64,000 nucleotides of DNA from Palsa-504 sp963739135 (GCA_963739135.1 CAVTZG010000011.1:294304-358303), one strand, 5' to 3'. Positions 55,260-64,000 are shown, counted from the stretch's first letter. A program made the numbers and translations. The notes: generated from the sequence alone by a model not told the origin.

Positions 55260-55664
55260 GAACTCCCGGGCCGAAGACCCATAAATCGTACGACAGCAGC
55301 CCATAGCTCCTTCACGTCTGCGGCCATGATGGAGTCGTCGCGGGCTCTCAGGAGACGCGCCGCCAAGTCACCTGGACCACGATTTCAAGGCGCCAGAATT
55401 GGCCAATCTGGGCGCACATTGGCGATCTCTGAACCAATTGCCCGTCAAACGCATACTCGATCGGCAAGCCGGAGACGGGACGCTCGTCTCCACGCTGAGT
55501 AATCAGCCCTCTGTCAGGGCGAGGCTCATCCTGCCGTTGCGGCCGGCGGCGTGGCTGCCTTTCTGGTCTCGTGATGGAACTGCTCCGGGCGGGTATTTCG
55601 TCCGTGGACCCTTGCCCGCATCGGTGGGTAGCGTAGTCCGGGGAAGGGCAAGAGGAGGTGCGGC
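55260..55664. other. Gap with no recognised gene
   Basis: About 400 bases between the recombinase remnant and the SDR gene. Only the SDR ribosome site (GGCAAGAGGAGGTG) near its end is notable. Confidence 0.4.
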
Positions 55665-56495
55665 ATGACCGGTACCGGGAGCACGGCGCCGGCGGGAGCC
55701 GGAGAGGATCTGCTGGGGCGGCACCGGGGTGAGACGGTGCTGATTACCGGCGCCTCGTCGGGGATCGGGCGGGAACTGGCCCGGCAATTCGCCGGCGATG
55801 GCGCGGACCTAGTGCTCATCGCCCGCAACGAGGACAAATTGCGGGAGCTGGCCGGGGAGCTCACCACGGAATCCGGGGTCACGGTGGAGGTCGTGCCCGC
55901 TGACCTGAGCCGGCCCGGCAGTCCTGACCAGATCGTGCAGACGCTAGCGCAGCGGCAGACCGACGTGGACGTGCTGGTGAACAACGCCGGCTTCGGGGCC
56001 CGCGGTCCGGTCGCCGGGATCGGCGTCGGGCGGCAACTGGAAATGATCGAGGTCAACGTGGCGGCGCTGACGCAGCTGACCGCCCTGCTGCTACCTGGGA
56101 TGCTGGAACGGCGCCGCGGGGGGATCTTGAATGTGGCCTCCACGGCCGCGTTCCAGCCGGGCCCGAACTCGGCGGTGTACTACGCGACGAAGGCGTACGT
56201 GCTGTCGTTCACCGAGGCCCTGGCCGAGGAAGTCCGCGGCTCGGGAGTGCGGGTTTCCTGCCTGGCCCCGGGTCCGACGGACACGGGGTTCGCGGCGCAG
56301 GCCGGCGCGACGGGCAGCCGGCTGTTCCGGCGGGACGTGATGGACGCCGGCCGCGTCGCCCGTGCCGGGCACGATGGCTTGCGGCGGGGTAAGACTCTGG
56401 TCATTCCCGGCCTGCGTAACCGCGCCCTGGCGGTTGGCGCGCGCTTGTCCCCGCGCATCCTCGTCACCAAGATCTCCGGCTACATGCAGGCATAG
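55665..56495 (+). CDS. Short-chain dehydrogenase/reductase
   Basis: A 276-residue NAD(P)-dependent oxidoreductase of the classical SDR family. The cofactor loop is TGASSGIGRELA (near residue 27) and the NNAG motif is VLVNNAGFGARG. The catalytic serine is in LNVASTAAFQPG, and Tyr-Lys lie in AVYYATKAYVLSF. It is followed by the APGPTDTGF loop typical of DltE-type SDRs. The substrate is unknown. The start is at 55665, with a strong AGAGGAGG upstream. It is monocistronic. Confidence 0.9.
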   Translation: MTGTGSTAPAGAGEDLLGRHRGETVLITGASSGIGRELARQFAGDGADLVLIARNEDKLRELAGELTTESGVTVEVVPADLSRPGSPDQIVQTLAQRQTDVDVLVNNAGFGARGPVAGIGVGRQLEMIEVNVAALTQLTALLLPGMLERRRGGILNVASTAAFQPGPNSAVYYATKAYVLSFTEALAEEVRGSGVRVSCLAPGPTDTGFAAQAGATGSRLFRRDVMDAGRVARAGHDGLRRGKTLVIPGLRNRALAVGARLSPRILVTKISGYMQA

Positions 56496-56588
56496 ACGCC
56501 GGCCCAGCGGGTTCACCGGCCCTCCGGCCCGCTCGGCGTGCCGGGTGCGGTCAGCGGAGCAGGTGGCGGGGTGGCTGCAGGCCGACAG

Positions 56589-56900
56589 CTAGTTGCCGAG
56601 CGTGGGGACCGCCGCCGGGTAGACGCAGCCCTCGCCGAGGATCTGGTGATACGGCCCGGCCACGACGTGGCCGGGGAAGGGAGTCCAGAGCGGGCAGTCG
56701 GCCTGGGTACCCAGATCCGGGGCCTGCCCGGAGACCTGTGCGATGTAGTTGTCCGCGCTGGCGTGGCCTATCGCGTAGTAGTTCTCCAGCAGGGCACCCA
56801 TCCGCGGCAGCGTCTTTGCCAGGTACGGGTCGGCGGACGGGTGCCGAAGCTCTGCGCATACCCCAGTTCGCCTGAGCACCTCACCTCCACGGGTCCCTTG
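56589..56900 (-). pseudogene. Acid phosphatase/phosphoesterase, internal fragment
   Basis: The minus strand reads DPYLAKTLPRMGALLENYYA, IGHASADNYIAQVSGQAPDL and GTQADCPLWTPF, then GEGCVYPAAVPTLGN and a stop. This is an N-terminal segment of the AcpA-like secreted phosphoesterase family, with the metal-site Asn in DNYIAxVSGQAPN. The signal peptide and the remaining two thirds are absent. Confidence 0.6.
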
Positions 56901-56926
56901 ACAACATCCTGGTCATAACTGATGAT
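56898..56926 (+). promoter_or_regulatory. Possible promoter of the 66-residue gene
   Basis: TTGACA (56898-56903) is followed after 17 nt by GATGAT, in the AT-richest stretch of this region and about 70 nt before the start at 56996. The -10 is a weak match, so the call rests mainly on the -35 and position. Confidence 0.3.
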
Positions 56927-56995
56927 TGATTACAAAACTGATCGTGAGCTCAGCTCGTGAGAGTGAGAGGAACGGTCCACCACTAAGGAGCCACG

Positions 56996-57196
56996 ATGAA
57001 ATCAGCCACTACCGGCCGCGAGGCCGCCAGGGACGAAGAACTGCTCGTGCACGACTGGCGCGTGGCACGGCTCGCCCAGTTCGGCATCCCCGAGTCGCTG
57101 GCCGAGGTCTATGCCGACCGCATCGACTGGCACCACGTCGCCCGCCTGGTGCAGCGCGGCTGTCCCCCTCGGCTGGCCCTGCGCATCGTACTGTGA
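56996..57196 (+). CDS. Small conserved protein of unknown function
   Basis: A 66-residue protein from ATG 56996 with AAGGAG 7 nt upstream. The sequence (EELLVHDWRVARLAQFGIPE, then LAEVYADRIDWHHVARLVQR, then GCPPRLALRIV) is a compact helical protein with balanced composition. I recall similar small proteins, with DWR...LGIP...ADRVDWHxIARLVxRGCP, widely in actinomycetes, without a known function. It stands alone, between the phosphoesterase fragment and the PHA operon on the other strand. Confidence 0.65.
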   Translation: MKSATTGREAARDEELLVHDWRVARLAQFGIPESLAEVYADRIDWHHVARLVQRGCPPRLALRIVL

Positions 57197-57379
57197 CGAG
57201 CGCCTGCAGTCGTCTCGCATCACGCTGATGCGCCGCAACTGCGGCGTGTAGAGGGCGAAGGTCCCTCTTCTCCCTGCCGGACGAGGGCGGCCCAGTCCAG
57301 CTGCGCCGGCTGATCCGTGTGCCGGACGGACTGGAGTCCGTCCCGAGTGCCTCCCCGAGATGGGTGCTCATGGCCTGTT

Positions 57380-58309
57380 TCATGGTCGATTCCCCTCGGC
57401 GGTGAGGTCGGCATCCAGGAAGGCCTCCACGACGGGCGCCAGGCGCTCCGCGCCGGTGCCGAGCTCGAGGTGGCCGCCGTGATAGACGTGAAGCTGGCTG
57501 TCCGGGATCAGCCGGTGCATGATCCGCGCGTTGACCAGCGGGATAATCGGGTCGTCGTTACCGGCCAGGATCAGCGTGGGCGGCCGCAGCTTGCGCAGCC
57601 GCGGCAAGCTGGTCCAGCCGATGCCGGATATGAGCTGGTAGTAGTAACCCCGGGCCGCGCCGGAGCGCGCCGTGGCACCCAGCAGCTCCCGGGCCAGAGC
57701 CGGGTCCTCCCGCAGGCTGCCGCCGTACAGCTCGCCGGCGATGCGGGCCGCGCGTCCCGGGTCCCGGTGGCGCCGCGGCGTGAGCATGTGCAGTAGCACT
57801 TTCGGATGCCCGGGTACCATGAGCGCGCCCGGCCCGGTGGCCACCAGCACCAGGCGGCGTACCCGGTCCGGCCGGCTCAGCGCGAACTGCTGGGCAAGCC
57901 CGCCGCCCCAGGAGATGCCAAGTACGTCGGCCCGCGCGACGCCGAGCTGGTCGAGCAGCCTGGTCAGCATTGGTGCCAGGGTGGCCAGGTGGTAGGGCAC
58001 CACCGGGGCCGGGGACTCGCCGATGCCGGGCATGTCGAACCGGATGACGCCCCGCTGCGGGTCCACCGCGTCGACGAACGGCTGGAACAGCTCTAGGCGG
58101 CTGCCGATCCCGTTGCACAGCAGCAGCGGCGGTCGGTCCGGGTTCCCGTCCCGCGTGGCGACCCGTAGCACCCGGCTGCCCGCGGTCAGCATCTGAATCC
58201 GTTCGGCCGGGCCGGCGCGCCGCACCCGGACCGGTATCACCTGGCGCGGGCTGCTCCGTCGGCGCCTACGCGCCCGGCCCGGGCCGGGCCGGGCCGGGTC
58301 AGCGGTCAT
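57380..58309 (-). CDS. phaZ: Intracellular PHA depolymerase-like alpha/beta hydrolase
   Basis: A 309-residue hydrolase that would release 3-hydroxyacids from polyhydroxyalkanoate granules. Motifs are PLLLCNGIGSRLELFQPFVD, VIRFDMPGIGESPAPVVPYH, and the nucleophile elbow LGISWGGGLAQQFAL. The acid is in LAGNDDPIIPLVNARI and the histidine in VYHGGHLELGTG. The N-terminal 35 residues are basic and rich in Arg. The start (ATG 58309) overlaps the phaC stop by 11 nt, so it is the last gene of the operon and coupled to phaC. It lacks the alanine-rich tail of its paralogue at 23613. Confidence 0.85.
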   Translation of the reverse strand: MTADPARPGPGRARRRRRSSPRQVIPVRVRRAGPAERIQMLTAGSRVLRVATRDGNPDRPPLLLCNGIGSRLELFQPFVDAVDPQRGVIRFDMPGIGESPAPVVPYHLATLAPMLTRLLDQLGVARADVLGISWGGGLAQQFALSRPDRVRRLVLVATGPGALMVPGHPKVLLHMLTPRRHRDPGRAARIAGELYGGSLREDPALARELLGATARSGAARGYYYQLISGIGWTSLPRLRKLRPPTLILAGNDDPIIPLVNARIMHRLIPDSQLHVYHGGHLELGTGAERLAPVVEAFLDADLTAEGNRP

Positions 58310-59996
58310 AGACGTAGGTTCCCGGCGCGTCGCAGATCGGCGCCAGCCCGCCGCCGCCCAGCTCGGCCGGGGCGGCTTCCTCCTCGCCGCAGCGCTCGGC
58401 CAGCCAGGCCGCGTGGTCCGGCCACCAGGATCCGTGGCAGGTCTCCGCGTGCCGCAGCCACTCGGCCGGGTCCTCCGGGCAGTCCTTGGCCACCTGGTAC
58501 CTGGCCTTGTCGTTGCCGGGCGGGTTCACCATCGCGGCGATGTGCCCGCTGGTCGACAGCACGAACCGCTTGTTCCCGCCCAGCAGGCCGGTCGAGCGGT
58601 AGCAGCTCTGCCACGGGCAGATGTGGTCGGTGATCCCGGCGACCAGGTAACTGTCGCGGTCGATGGCGGACAGGTCCACCGGCGAGCCGAGCATGGTCAC
58701 CCCGCCGGGCCGGGAAAGCGCGTTGCTGACGCCCATCTGGAGGAAGTCGCCGTGCAGGTCCGCGGTCATCCGGGTGGTGTCCGCGTTCCAGGACAAGATG
58801 TCGAACGCCGGCGGCTTCTTGCCGAGCAGGTAGTTGTTGACCCAGTAGTTCCAGATCAGGTCGTTCGGGCGCAGCCAGGCGAACACCTCGGCGAGCGATC
58901 GCCCGTCCAGGTAGCCGCGCGTGGCGGACGCGGTCGCGGCCAGCCGTGCGTTCCGCTCGTCGATGACGGCGCTGCCCAGGCCGGCCCGCGCCTGGTCCAG
59001 CACGGTGACCATCAGGGTGAGCGCGGCGATCTGGTCTTGCCGGCCGGTGTGCGCCAGGTGCGCGGCTACCATCGCGGCGATGATGCCGCCCGAGCAGACC
59101 CCGGTGATCGCGGTCTGCTCGCTGCCCGTGATCCGCGCGACCGCGTCCATGGCATCAAGCACCGCCTGCCCGTAGGTGCCGAAGTCCCACCTGGCGTGCC
59201 GGGAGTCCGGGTTGCGCCAGGACATCACGAACACCTGCAAGCCGCTGCCGACCAGGTACTCGGCCAGGCTGCGGCCGGGGGCCAGGTCGGTCACGTAGAA
59301 CTTGTTGATCGTCGGTGGGACGATGAGCAGCGGGACCTGCCGGACCGCGGCGGTGGCCGGGCGGTACTGGATCAGCTCGAACACTTCGGTCCGCAGCACC
59401 ACCGCCCCGGGCGTGACCGCGAGATTCGCCCCGACCTTGAACGCGTCCGGCTCCACCATCGACGGTATCCGCGGCGGGCTCGCCATGTCGGCGGCGAAGT
59501 GCCGCAGGCCCGCCAGGGCGCTGCCGCCGCCGGTGTCGATGGCCGCCTTCAGCGCCGCCGGGTTGAGCATCGGGTTGTTGCTTGGCGCCAGCGCGTCGAT
59601 CAGGTTGGTCAGCACGAAACCGGCCCGTTCCCTGTCAGCCCAGTCCAGGTCCGCGTCCTGGGCCAGGCCCTCCGCGGTCTGCGCGGCCGCCAGGTAGCCC
59701 TGCAGGACCCGGCGCAGCAGCGGGTTCCCCGCCCATCCGGGGTCGGCGAACCGCCGGTCCCGCCGGGACGGCTCGATCTGCGAGGCGCCCGCGGCGATGC
59801 GCGTCAGCTCCCCGAGCAGGGTCCGCGTCCTGCCGGCGACCAGCCGGGGCCGGGCGGCCAGCGCCGCCGCCAGCCGCAGCCCGGAGCCGCCCGGGTTCAC
59901 CCGGTTCAGTACGCCGAGCGCCGCGTCGGTGAGCAGCAGGTCCAGCGGTGCCGCGTCGGCGTCCGCCGCGGCCGATCCGATCGTTTCGGCGCTCAT
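58299..59996 (-). CDS. phaC: Poly(3-hydroxyalkanoate) synthase
   Basis: A 565-residue polymerase that joins (R)-3-hydroxyacyl-CoA units into polyester on the granule surface. The catalytic Cys301 lies in the lipase-like box GVCSGG, with D457 in AGITDHICPW and H485 in STSGHIAAMVNPPG. The conserved blocks PPTINKFYVTDL and FVMSWRNPDSRHARWDF are also present. Length and sequence style fit single-subunit synthases (class I/II), with no PhaE or PhaR partner nearby. The start is ATG 59996 with AAAGGAG 6 nt upstream. It is the fourth gene of the minus-strand operon, followed by phaZ. Confidence 0.93.
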   Translation of the reverse strand: MSAETIGSAAADADAAPLDLLLTDAALGVLNRVNPGGSGLRLAAALAARPRLVAGRTRTLLGELTRIAAGASQIEPSRRDRRFADPGWAGNPLLRRVLQGYLAAAQTAEGLAQDADLDWADRERAGFVLTNLIDALAPSNNPMLNPAALKAAIDTGGGSALAGLRHFAADMASPPRIPSMVEPDAFKVGANLAVTPGAVVLRTEVFELIQYRPATAAVRQVPLLIVPPTINKFYVTDLAPGRSLAEYLVGSGLQVFVMSWRNPDSRHARWDFGTYGQAVLDAMDAVARITGSEQTAITGVCSGGIIAAMVAAHLAHTGRQDQIAALTLMVTVLDQARAGLGSAVIDERNARLAATASATRGYLDGRSLAEVFAWLRPNDLIWNYWVNNYLLGKKPPAFDILSWNADTTRMTADLHGDFLQMGVSNALSRPGGVTMLGSPVDLSAIDRDSYLVAGITDHICPWQSCYRSTGLLGGNKRFVLSTSGHIAAMVNPPGNDKARYQVAKDCPEDPAEWLRHAETCHGSWWPDHAAWLAERCGEEEAAPAELGGGGLAPICDAPGTYVYDR

Positions 59997-60034
59997 GGCC
60001 TACTCCTTTGTTCGAGTCTTTTTCAGCGGGCTGC

Positions 60035-60376
60035 TCAGCCCGTGAGGGCGATGGTCAGGTAGGCCAGGGTGAGGAGGAGGGCCAGCAAGGCGGGCGCCAT
60101 CTCCTTTGCGCTATCGGCTGCCTTCCGGTGGGTGATGATGGCGCCGAGCAGTAGCAGGGCCATCCCGGCCGCCGCGGCCAGGCCGAGGGGATGCCACCAC
60201 AGGCCGATCAGGATGCCTGCGGCGGCGGCTAGTTCGGCGACGCCGATGAGCCGGTAGCGGGGCCAGGGGATGCCGAAGTGCGCGGCGGATTTCCGCATTC
60301 TGGGCTGGCCCGTGAGCTTGGCGGCCGCGGGGAGCAGGCAGGCCGCGGCCAGCAGCAGCGAGATGGTGACGAACAT
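60035..60376 (-). CDS. DoxX-family small membrane protein
   Basis: A 113-residue protein with four hydrophobic helices (FVTISLLLAAACLLPAAAKL, then LIGVAELAAAAGILIGLWW, LGLAAAAGMALLLLGAIITH, LLALLLTLAYLTIAL). It has the KLTGxPxM and HFGIPW segments typical of the DoxX/SURF4-like family. The biochemical role is unknown; members often accompany oxidoreductases, as here. It starts at ATG 60376, only 10 nt after the monooxygenase gene, and lies 38 nt before phaC, so it is within the operon. Confidence 0.85.
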   Translation of the reverse strand: MFVTISLLLAAACLLPAAAKLTGQPRMRKSAAHFGIPWPRYRLIGVAELAAAAGILIGLWWHPLGLAAAAGMALLLLGAIITHRKAADSAKEMAPALLALLLTLAYLTIALTG

Positions 60377-60385
60377 GGGAACTTC

Positions 60386-62110
60386 CTAGGGGGTAGTCGT
60401 GATGGGAAAGGCGGATTCGGGATGAGCGGCCAGGGGCGCCGTGGCCGGGCGTTCCGGCCCGGCGGCGACCGGGATGTACCAGGGCAGGCGCGGCAGCCGG
60501 GACCGGGTCCCTATCGCCGCCACCACGCGGTCAGGGCGCACGAGGAGGGTCAGCGCCGGGTCGGCTGCCAGGGCGCGCATGCCCGCGGGCGGTGCGTCGC
60601 CGGCGAGACGGACGTCGATCCAGCCGGCGTCCTGCTGGGCGCCCGGTCCTGGGGGGGTGCCGGTCCCTGGTGCGCTGATCCGCGCCAGGACGAGGCCGTT
60701 CCGGCGGCAGAAACCGGCCAGTCCGGCGTCGGGGCGTCGTGCGGTCAGCACGGCGGGGCGTCCGGCCAGGATGGCGTCCAGCCGGACCGGCGCTCCGGCG
60801 CCGGCGGACACCAGCGGGTTGGGGATCAGGCCGCCGGCCCGCAGCGCGGGGGGAATGCCGGACGGGAGGAAGCGCCGCGGGGGTTGCTGCAGGGCGCCGG
60901 CCTTGAGCCGCGGGGTGGCGGTGGAGCCCATGGCCTGGCAGATGCGGTCGCTGCGGACGGCGGCGGCCAGGGCGATCCGGCGGACGGCGGCGGCGCGGTC
61001 CTGGCCGCCGGTCATCGCCCAGCCGACCCGGACGGCCTTTTTCACCAGGGCTGTGGAATGCGGGCGGCGTTCGCTGTCGTACGTGTCGAGCAGGTCTTCC
61101 CCGGCCTGGCCGGTGAGCACGTGGGCGAGCTTCCAGGCCAGGTTGTCGGCGTCGCGTAGCCCGCCCGCCAGGCCCTGCCCGATGAACGGCGGGGTGAGGT
61201 GGGCGGCGTCACCGAGCAGGAAGATCCGCCCGCTGCGGAAGCGGGATGCCATCTGGGCGCGGAAGGTGTAGGTCGCGCTGCGGATGATCTCCAGGCCGTC
61301 CAGGTCGCTGCGCCCGGTCCAGGGCCGCAGCAGCTGGCCGAGGGCGGTCGGGGTGATCAGGCCGGCTTCGTCCTCGCCGTCGCGCAGCCGGAACTCCCAG
61401 CGGTACCAGTCGCCCGTGACCTGCATGAAGGTGGCGGCGCGGGCGGGGTCGCAGATCTGCTCGACGCCGTCCCAGGTGTCCAGGCCGTCGCTGACGCGGA
61501 TATCGACCACGAGCCAGCGTTCGGTGAAGCCCAGGTCGTCCATGGTGATCCCGGCCAGTTGCCTGATCGTGCTGTTGGCGCCGTCGCAGCCCAGCACGAC
61601 CGGCCCGGTGAACGTCTGCGTTTCCCCGGCGACGCGGGCGTGCACCCGGACCGGGGCCACGCCGACGGGGCCTTGGGTGCCTTCCAGCCCGGTCACCTCG
61701 GCTCCGCGGCGGAAGTCGATCAGCGGGTGCCGCTCGATCCGGGAGAGCATCAGCTCTTCCAGGTCGGGCTGGTGGAACATGTTCGCCTGCGGGAACCCGT
61801 GCTCGCTGGCCTGGTGGCCGCGGCTGAACTCGGCCATCACGTGGTGGCTGGCGTCGAGCAGGCGCAGCCCGCTGCCGGGTCGGGACCGGGCCAGGAATCC
61901 CTCGCTGACGCCGATCCGGTCCAGGGTCCGGGCGACCTCGTCGTCCAGGTGCACCGCGCGGGGCAGCGGGTGGGGCTGGGTGTGGCGTTCCAGCAGTGTG
62001 ACGGGGATCCCGAAGTCGGCCAGCAGGAGGGCCGCGGTACAGCCGGCCGGGCCGGCGCCGACGACGATGACGGGTTCCCGGGTCGCGGGGTTCTGGTCGT
62101 TCATGGTCAT
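60386..62110 (-). CDS. FAD-dependent aromatic-type monooxygenase
   Basis: A 574-residue flavoprotein of the phenol/MhpA/TfdB hydroxylase group, which hydroxylates a substrate with NAD(P)H and oxygen. The dinucleotide motif is VIVVGAGPAGCTAALLLADF (residues 14-33), the DG motif is VVLGCDGANSTIRQLAG, and the second FAD motif is IFLLGDAAHLTPPFIGQGLA with GGLRDADNLAWKLA. A thioredoxin-like C-terminal domain occupies residues 430-560. The start is ATG 62110. The substrate is not readable; aromatic acids are usual. It lies 15 nt after the acyl-CoA ligase and 10 nt before the DoxX gene. Confidence 0.88.
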   Translation of the reverse strand: MTMNDQNPATREPVIVVGAGPAGCTAALLLADFGIPVTLLERHTQPHPLPRAVHLDDEVARTLDRIGVSEGFLARSRPGSGLRLLDASHHVMAEFSRGHQASEHGFPQANMFHQPDLEELMLSRIERHPLIDFRRGAEVTGLEGTQGPVGVAPVRVHARVAGETQTFTGPVVLGCDGANSTIRQLAGITMDDLGFTERWLVVDIRVSDGLDTWDGVEQICDPARAATFMQVTGDWYRWEFRLRDGEDEAGLITPTALGQLLRPWTGRSDLDGLEIIRSATYTFRAQMASRFRSGRIFLLGDAAHLTPPFIGQGLAGGLRDADNLAWKLAHVLTGQAGEDLLDTYDSERRPHSTALVKKAVRVGWAMTGGQDRAAAVRRIALAAAVRSDRICQAMGSTATPRLKAGALQQPPRRFLPSGIPPALRAGGLIPNPLVSAGAGAPVRLDAILAGRPAVLTARRPDAGLAGFCRRNGLVLARISAPGTGTPPGPGAQQDAGWIDVRLAGDAPPAGMRALAADPALTLLVRPDRVVAAIGTRSRLPRLPWYIPVAAGPERPATAPLAAHPESAFPITTTP

Positions 62111-62125
62111 GTCTCTTTCTGCGGG

Positions 62126-64000
62126 TCAGTTCGTGGTGGTCCGGGGGGCGGGCGACGGCACGGAGCGGACGGTCAGGGCGAACCCGGCGACGGCGTTGCG
62201 GACCCGGCCGGGGTCGGCGCCGGTCACGGTGAGGACCAGCCGTCCGTCCTCATGCGCCGCGGTGGCCCGGGCGTCAGGCAGGCCCGCCGCGGTCAGCGCC
62301 TCGGTGATGGCGCGGACGGCGGCGTCGGCGGCCAGCGCGGGTTTGAAGTGCTTGCCGACCTCGGTGACCGGGATGGCATCGACCGGGTAGATGTGCTTGG
62401 GCCGGGCGGCGGGCTCGTCGATGGCGGTGGCGGCCCACGCCAGCAGTTCCGCCTCGTCGAACCGGCCGGGGCTGGCCGGGACGACGTAGGCCACCGGGAC
62501 CTCGCCGGAGTACCGGTCGGGGCGGGCGACGGCCACGGCGGCGCGGACCGCGGGGTGAGCCAGCAGCCCGTCCTCGATCACCCGCGGGTCGATGTTGTGC
62601 CCGCCGCGGATGATGAGGTCCTTGGCCCGGCCGGTGAGGTAGACGAAGCCGCCGACGTCGACGCTGCCGAGGTCGCCGGTGTCCAGCCAGCCGTCACGGA
62701 CGATGCCGTCCCGGCTCACCCGGGGGCCGCCCAGAGCGGGGTCGGTGACGTACCCGGCGAACACGGCGGGCCCGCCGATGACCAGCACGCCGGTCTCGCC
62801 GGGGGCGCAGTCGGCCCAGGACCCGTCGGCGCCGATCCGGACGGCCTTGACCTGCTGCCCGGGGAGAACCCGGCCGACCGATCCGGGGCGTTCCTCGCCA
62901 GGCCTGGTCCAGGTGGTGGCGCAGGTGGCCTCGGTGAGCCCGTAGCCTTCCAGCAGGTGCCGCCCGGTGTGCGCGCCGAAGTCCTCGCGTACCGAGGCGG
63001 GCAGCGGGGCCGCGCCTGCGATCGGCAGCCGCAGCGTGCTGATGTCGGCGTCGACCGGGACCTGCGCCAGGGTGCCGTAGACGGTGGGGACGGCGGACAT
63101 CGCGGCGATCTGGTAATGCTCGATGATCGTCCAGAACCGGGTGTACAGGGCCTTGTCGCGGTAGCCCGCCGGGCCCGGCCACACCACCCGGGCGCCGCTG
63201 AACATCGGGGCGATGCCGGTGACGATCAGCGCGTTGACGTGGAACAGCGGCAGCCCGCCCAGCATCGCCTCCCCGGGCGCCAGCCCGGCGCACTCGGCGA
63301 TCCCCCGGCCGCAGGCCAGCTGGCTGGCGTGGGTGTGCGCGGCGACCTTCGGGGCGCCGGTAGTCCCCCCGGTGTGCACGAACGCGGCGAGGTCGTCTGC
63401 CTGCGGCAGGTCCGCGCCGGCCAGGTGGCCGGATGGCTGCCCGGCGATCACGTCGTCCAGGTAGGCGACGACCGGCCCGCGGCCGTTCGGGGTGTCCGGG
63501 GTACGGTCGGCAGGCGCGTCACCGGTCAGGCCTAGGGCGGGCGGGTCGCCGTGTGCGCCGTCGGGCCGCAGCACCAGGACGGCGGTTATGCCCGCCTGGC
63601 GGGCCACCTCGAGCAGCCGTTGCCACAGCTGCGGGTCCAGCTCGGGCCCGGCCGTGACCAGGACCCGGGATCCAGTCCGGCGGATCAGCTCGGCGATCCG
63701 CTCGCCGGACAGCGCCGGGTTGACCGGGGCGGCGATCCCGACCGCCTGCGCGGCCAGCGTGGCGGCGTACAGCATCGAGGTGTTGACGCTGCTGAGCGTC
63801 ACCGCGTCGCCGCGCCGCACCCCCAGGGCGGTCAGCGCGTTGGCGATCCGCGTCACCGTGCCCGCCAGCTCGGCGTAGGTCCAGGCCAGGCAGCGGGTGT
63901 AATCGGCCGGGTCCGGGATCCACTGGGTGGCGATGCCGTCCGGCCTGGCGCCGGCGGCGTCCAGCAGCAGCTGGTAGGTCGAGGCCGGCAGCGGCAGTGT
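62126..64000 (-). CDS. AMP-forming acyl-CoA ligase (5' end outside the window)
   Basis: At least 624 residues of an adenylate-forming enzyme that activates a carboxylic acid with ATP and CoA. The open frame runs without a stop to the window edge. The P-loop is AFVHTGGTTGAPKVAAHTH, the A5 motif EGYGLTEATCAT, A7 GWLDTGDLGSVD and A8 LTGRAKDLIIRGGHNIDPR. The A10 lysine is in IPVTEVGKHFKPAL. It is the first visible gene of an operon with a monooxygenase, a DoxX protein, phaC and phaZ, so it may feed acyl- or hydroxyacyl-CoA into polyester or begin aromatic acid use. The start lies beyond position 64000. Confidence 0.9.
   Translation of the reverse strand, partial: TLPLPASTYQLLLDAAGARPDGIATQWIPDPADYTRCLAWTYAELAGTVTRIANALTALGVRRGDAVTLSSVNTSMLYAATLAAQAVGIAAPVNPALSGERIAELIRRTGSRVLVTAGPELDPQLWQRLLEVARQAGITAVLVLRPDGAHGDPPALGLTGDAPADRTPDTPNGRGPVVAYLDDVIAGQPSGHLAGADLPQADDLAAFVHTGGTTGAPKVAAHTHASQLACGRGIAECAGLAPGEAMLGGLPLFHVNALIVTGIAPMFSGARVVWPGPAGYRDKALYTRFWTIIEHYQIAAMSAVPTVYGTLAQVPVDADISTLRLPIAGAAPLPASVREDFGAHTGRHLLEGYGLTEATCATTWTRPGEERPGSVGRVLPGQQVKAVRIGADGSWADCAPGETGVLVIGGPAVFAGYVTDPALGGPRVSRDGIVRDGWLDTGDLGSVDVGGFVYLTGRAKDLIIRGGHNIDPRVIEDGLLAHPAVRAAVAVARPDRYSGEVPVAYVVPASPGRFDEAELLAWAATAIDEPAARPKHIYPVDAIPVTEVGKHFKPALAADAAVRAITEALTAAGLPDARATAAHEDGRLVLTVTGADPGRVRNAVAGFALTVRSVPSPAPRTTTN

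Noticed and set aside
61199..63535. A 778-codon plus-strand frame at the right end
   Set aside because: Antisense to the monooxygenase and ligase genes, whose motifs are complete; the composition is dominated by Gly, Arg, Val and Asp.

Overview
The window looks like chromosomal DNA from a high-GC actinomycete. Coding regions are strongly GC-biased, GTG and TTG starts are common, and the gene families are typical of soil Actinomycetota: CspA-type cold shock proteins, LuxR-type regulators, a phosphatidylinositol mannoside acyltransferase, ClpC and polyhydroxyalkanoate (PHA) genes. I cannot name a genus from sequence alone.

Layout. 0-1.75 kb: a complete IS4-family element with 8-bp target duplication. 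2.1-5.3 kb: class I fructose-bisphosphate aldolase, a membrane sensor-like protein and an IS701-type remnant. 5.4-11 kb: a broken serine recombinase, cold shock gene 1, an emfourin-like protein, a STAS-PAS protein, a response regulator without its phospho-acceptor, and fragments of nitroreductase, CBS-domain and P-type ATPase genes. 11-15 kb: SRPBCC protein, SulP transporter, small frameshifted genes and a repeat-rich zinc-ribbon protein. 15-17.5 kb: a gene-free stretch with three groups of DnaA-box-like 9-mers and a perfect 14-bp hairpin. 17.5-25.6 kb: a protein with an internal tandem duplication, a nonsense-mutated PIM acyltransferase, a heavily decayed clpC, a PHA-depolymerase-like hydrolase with an alanine-rich tail and its divergent XRE regulator. 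26-35.4 kb: two alpha/beta hydrolases, a cysteine dioxygenase-rhodanese fusion, a MetE-like enzyme, broken MBL-fold and flavodoxin genes, cold shock gene 2 and a cysteine-synthase-family enzyme. 35.4-39.9 kb: mobile-element debris (recombinase tail, IS110 and IS3 elements). 40-47 kb: a TIR-like/nuclease-like protein beside a nucleoside phosphorylase, broken MFS and amino-acid permease genes, an epoxide hydrolase fused by deletion to a broken STAND-type NTPase, and an AT-richer ParB-like gene. 47-49.7 kb: an intact MerR-ABC transporter operon. 50.5-57.2 kb: a seven-repeat beta-propeller lectin-like protein, a frameshifted HD-GYP/LuxR regulator, a two-gene recombinase element remnant, an SDR and a small conserved gene. 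57.4-64 kb: a five-gene minus-strand operon (acyl-CoA ligase, FAD monooxygenase, DoxX protein, PHA synthase, PHA depolymerase).

The strongest functional unit is the PHA operon at the right end. It is echoed at 23.6-25.6 kb by a second depolymerase-like gene with a regulator. The most striking overall property is decay: more than twenty recognisable genes are interrupted by single-base frameshifts, nonsense codons, internal deletions or truncation. The multi-kilobase deletions and fusions must be real. Some single-base indels could be assembly errors, so those genes should be checked on reads before being called dead.
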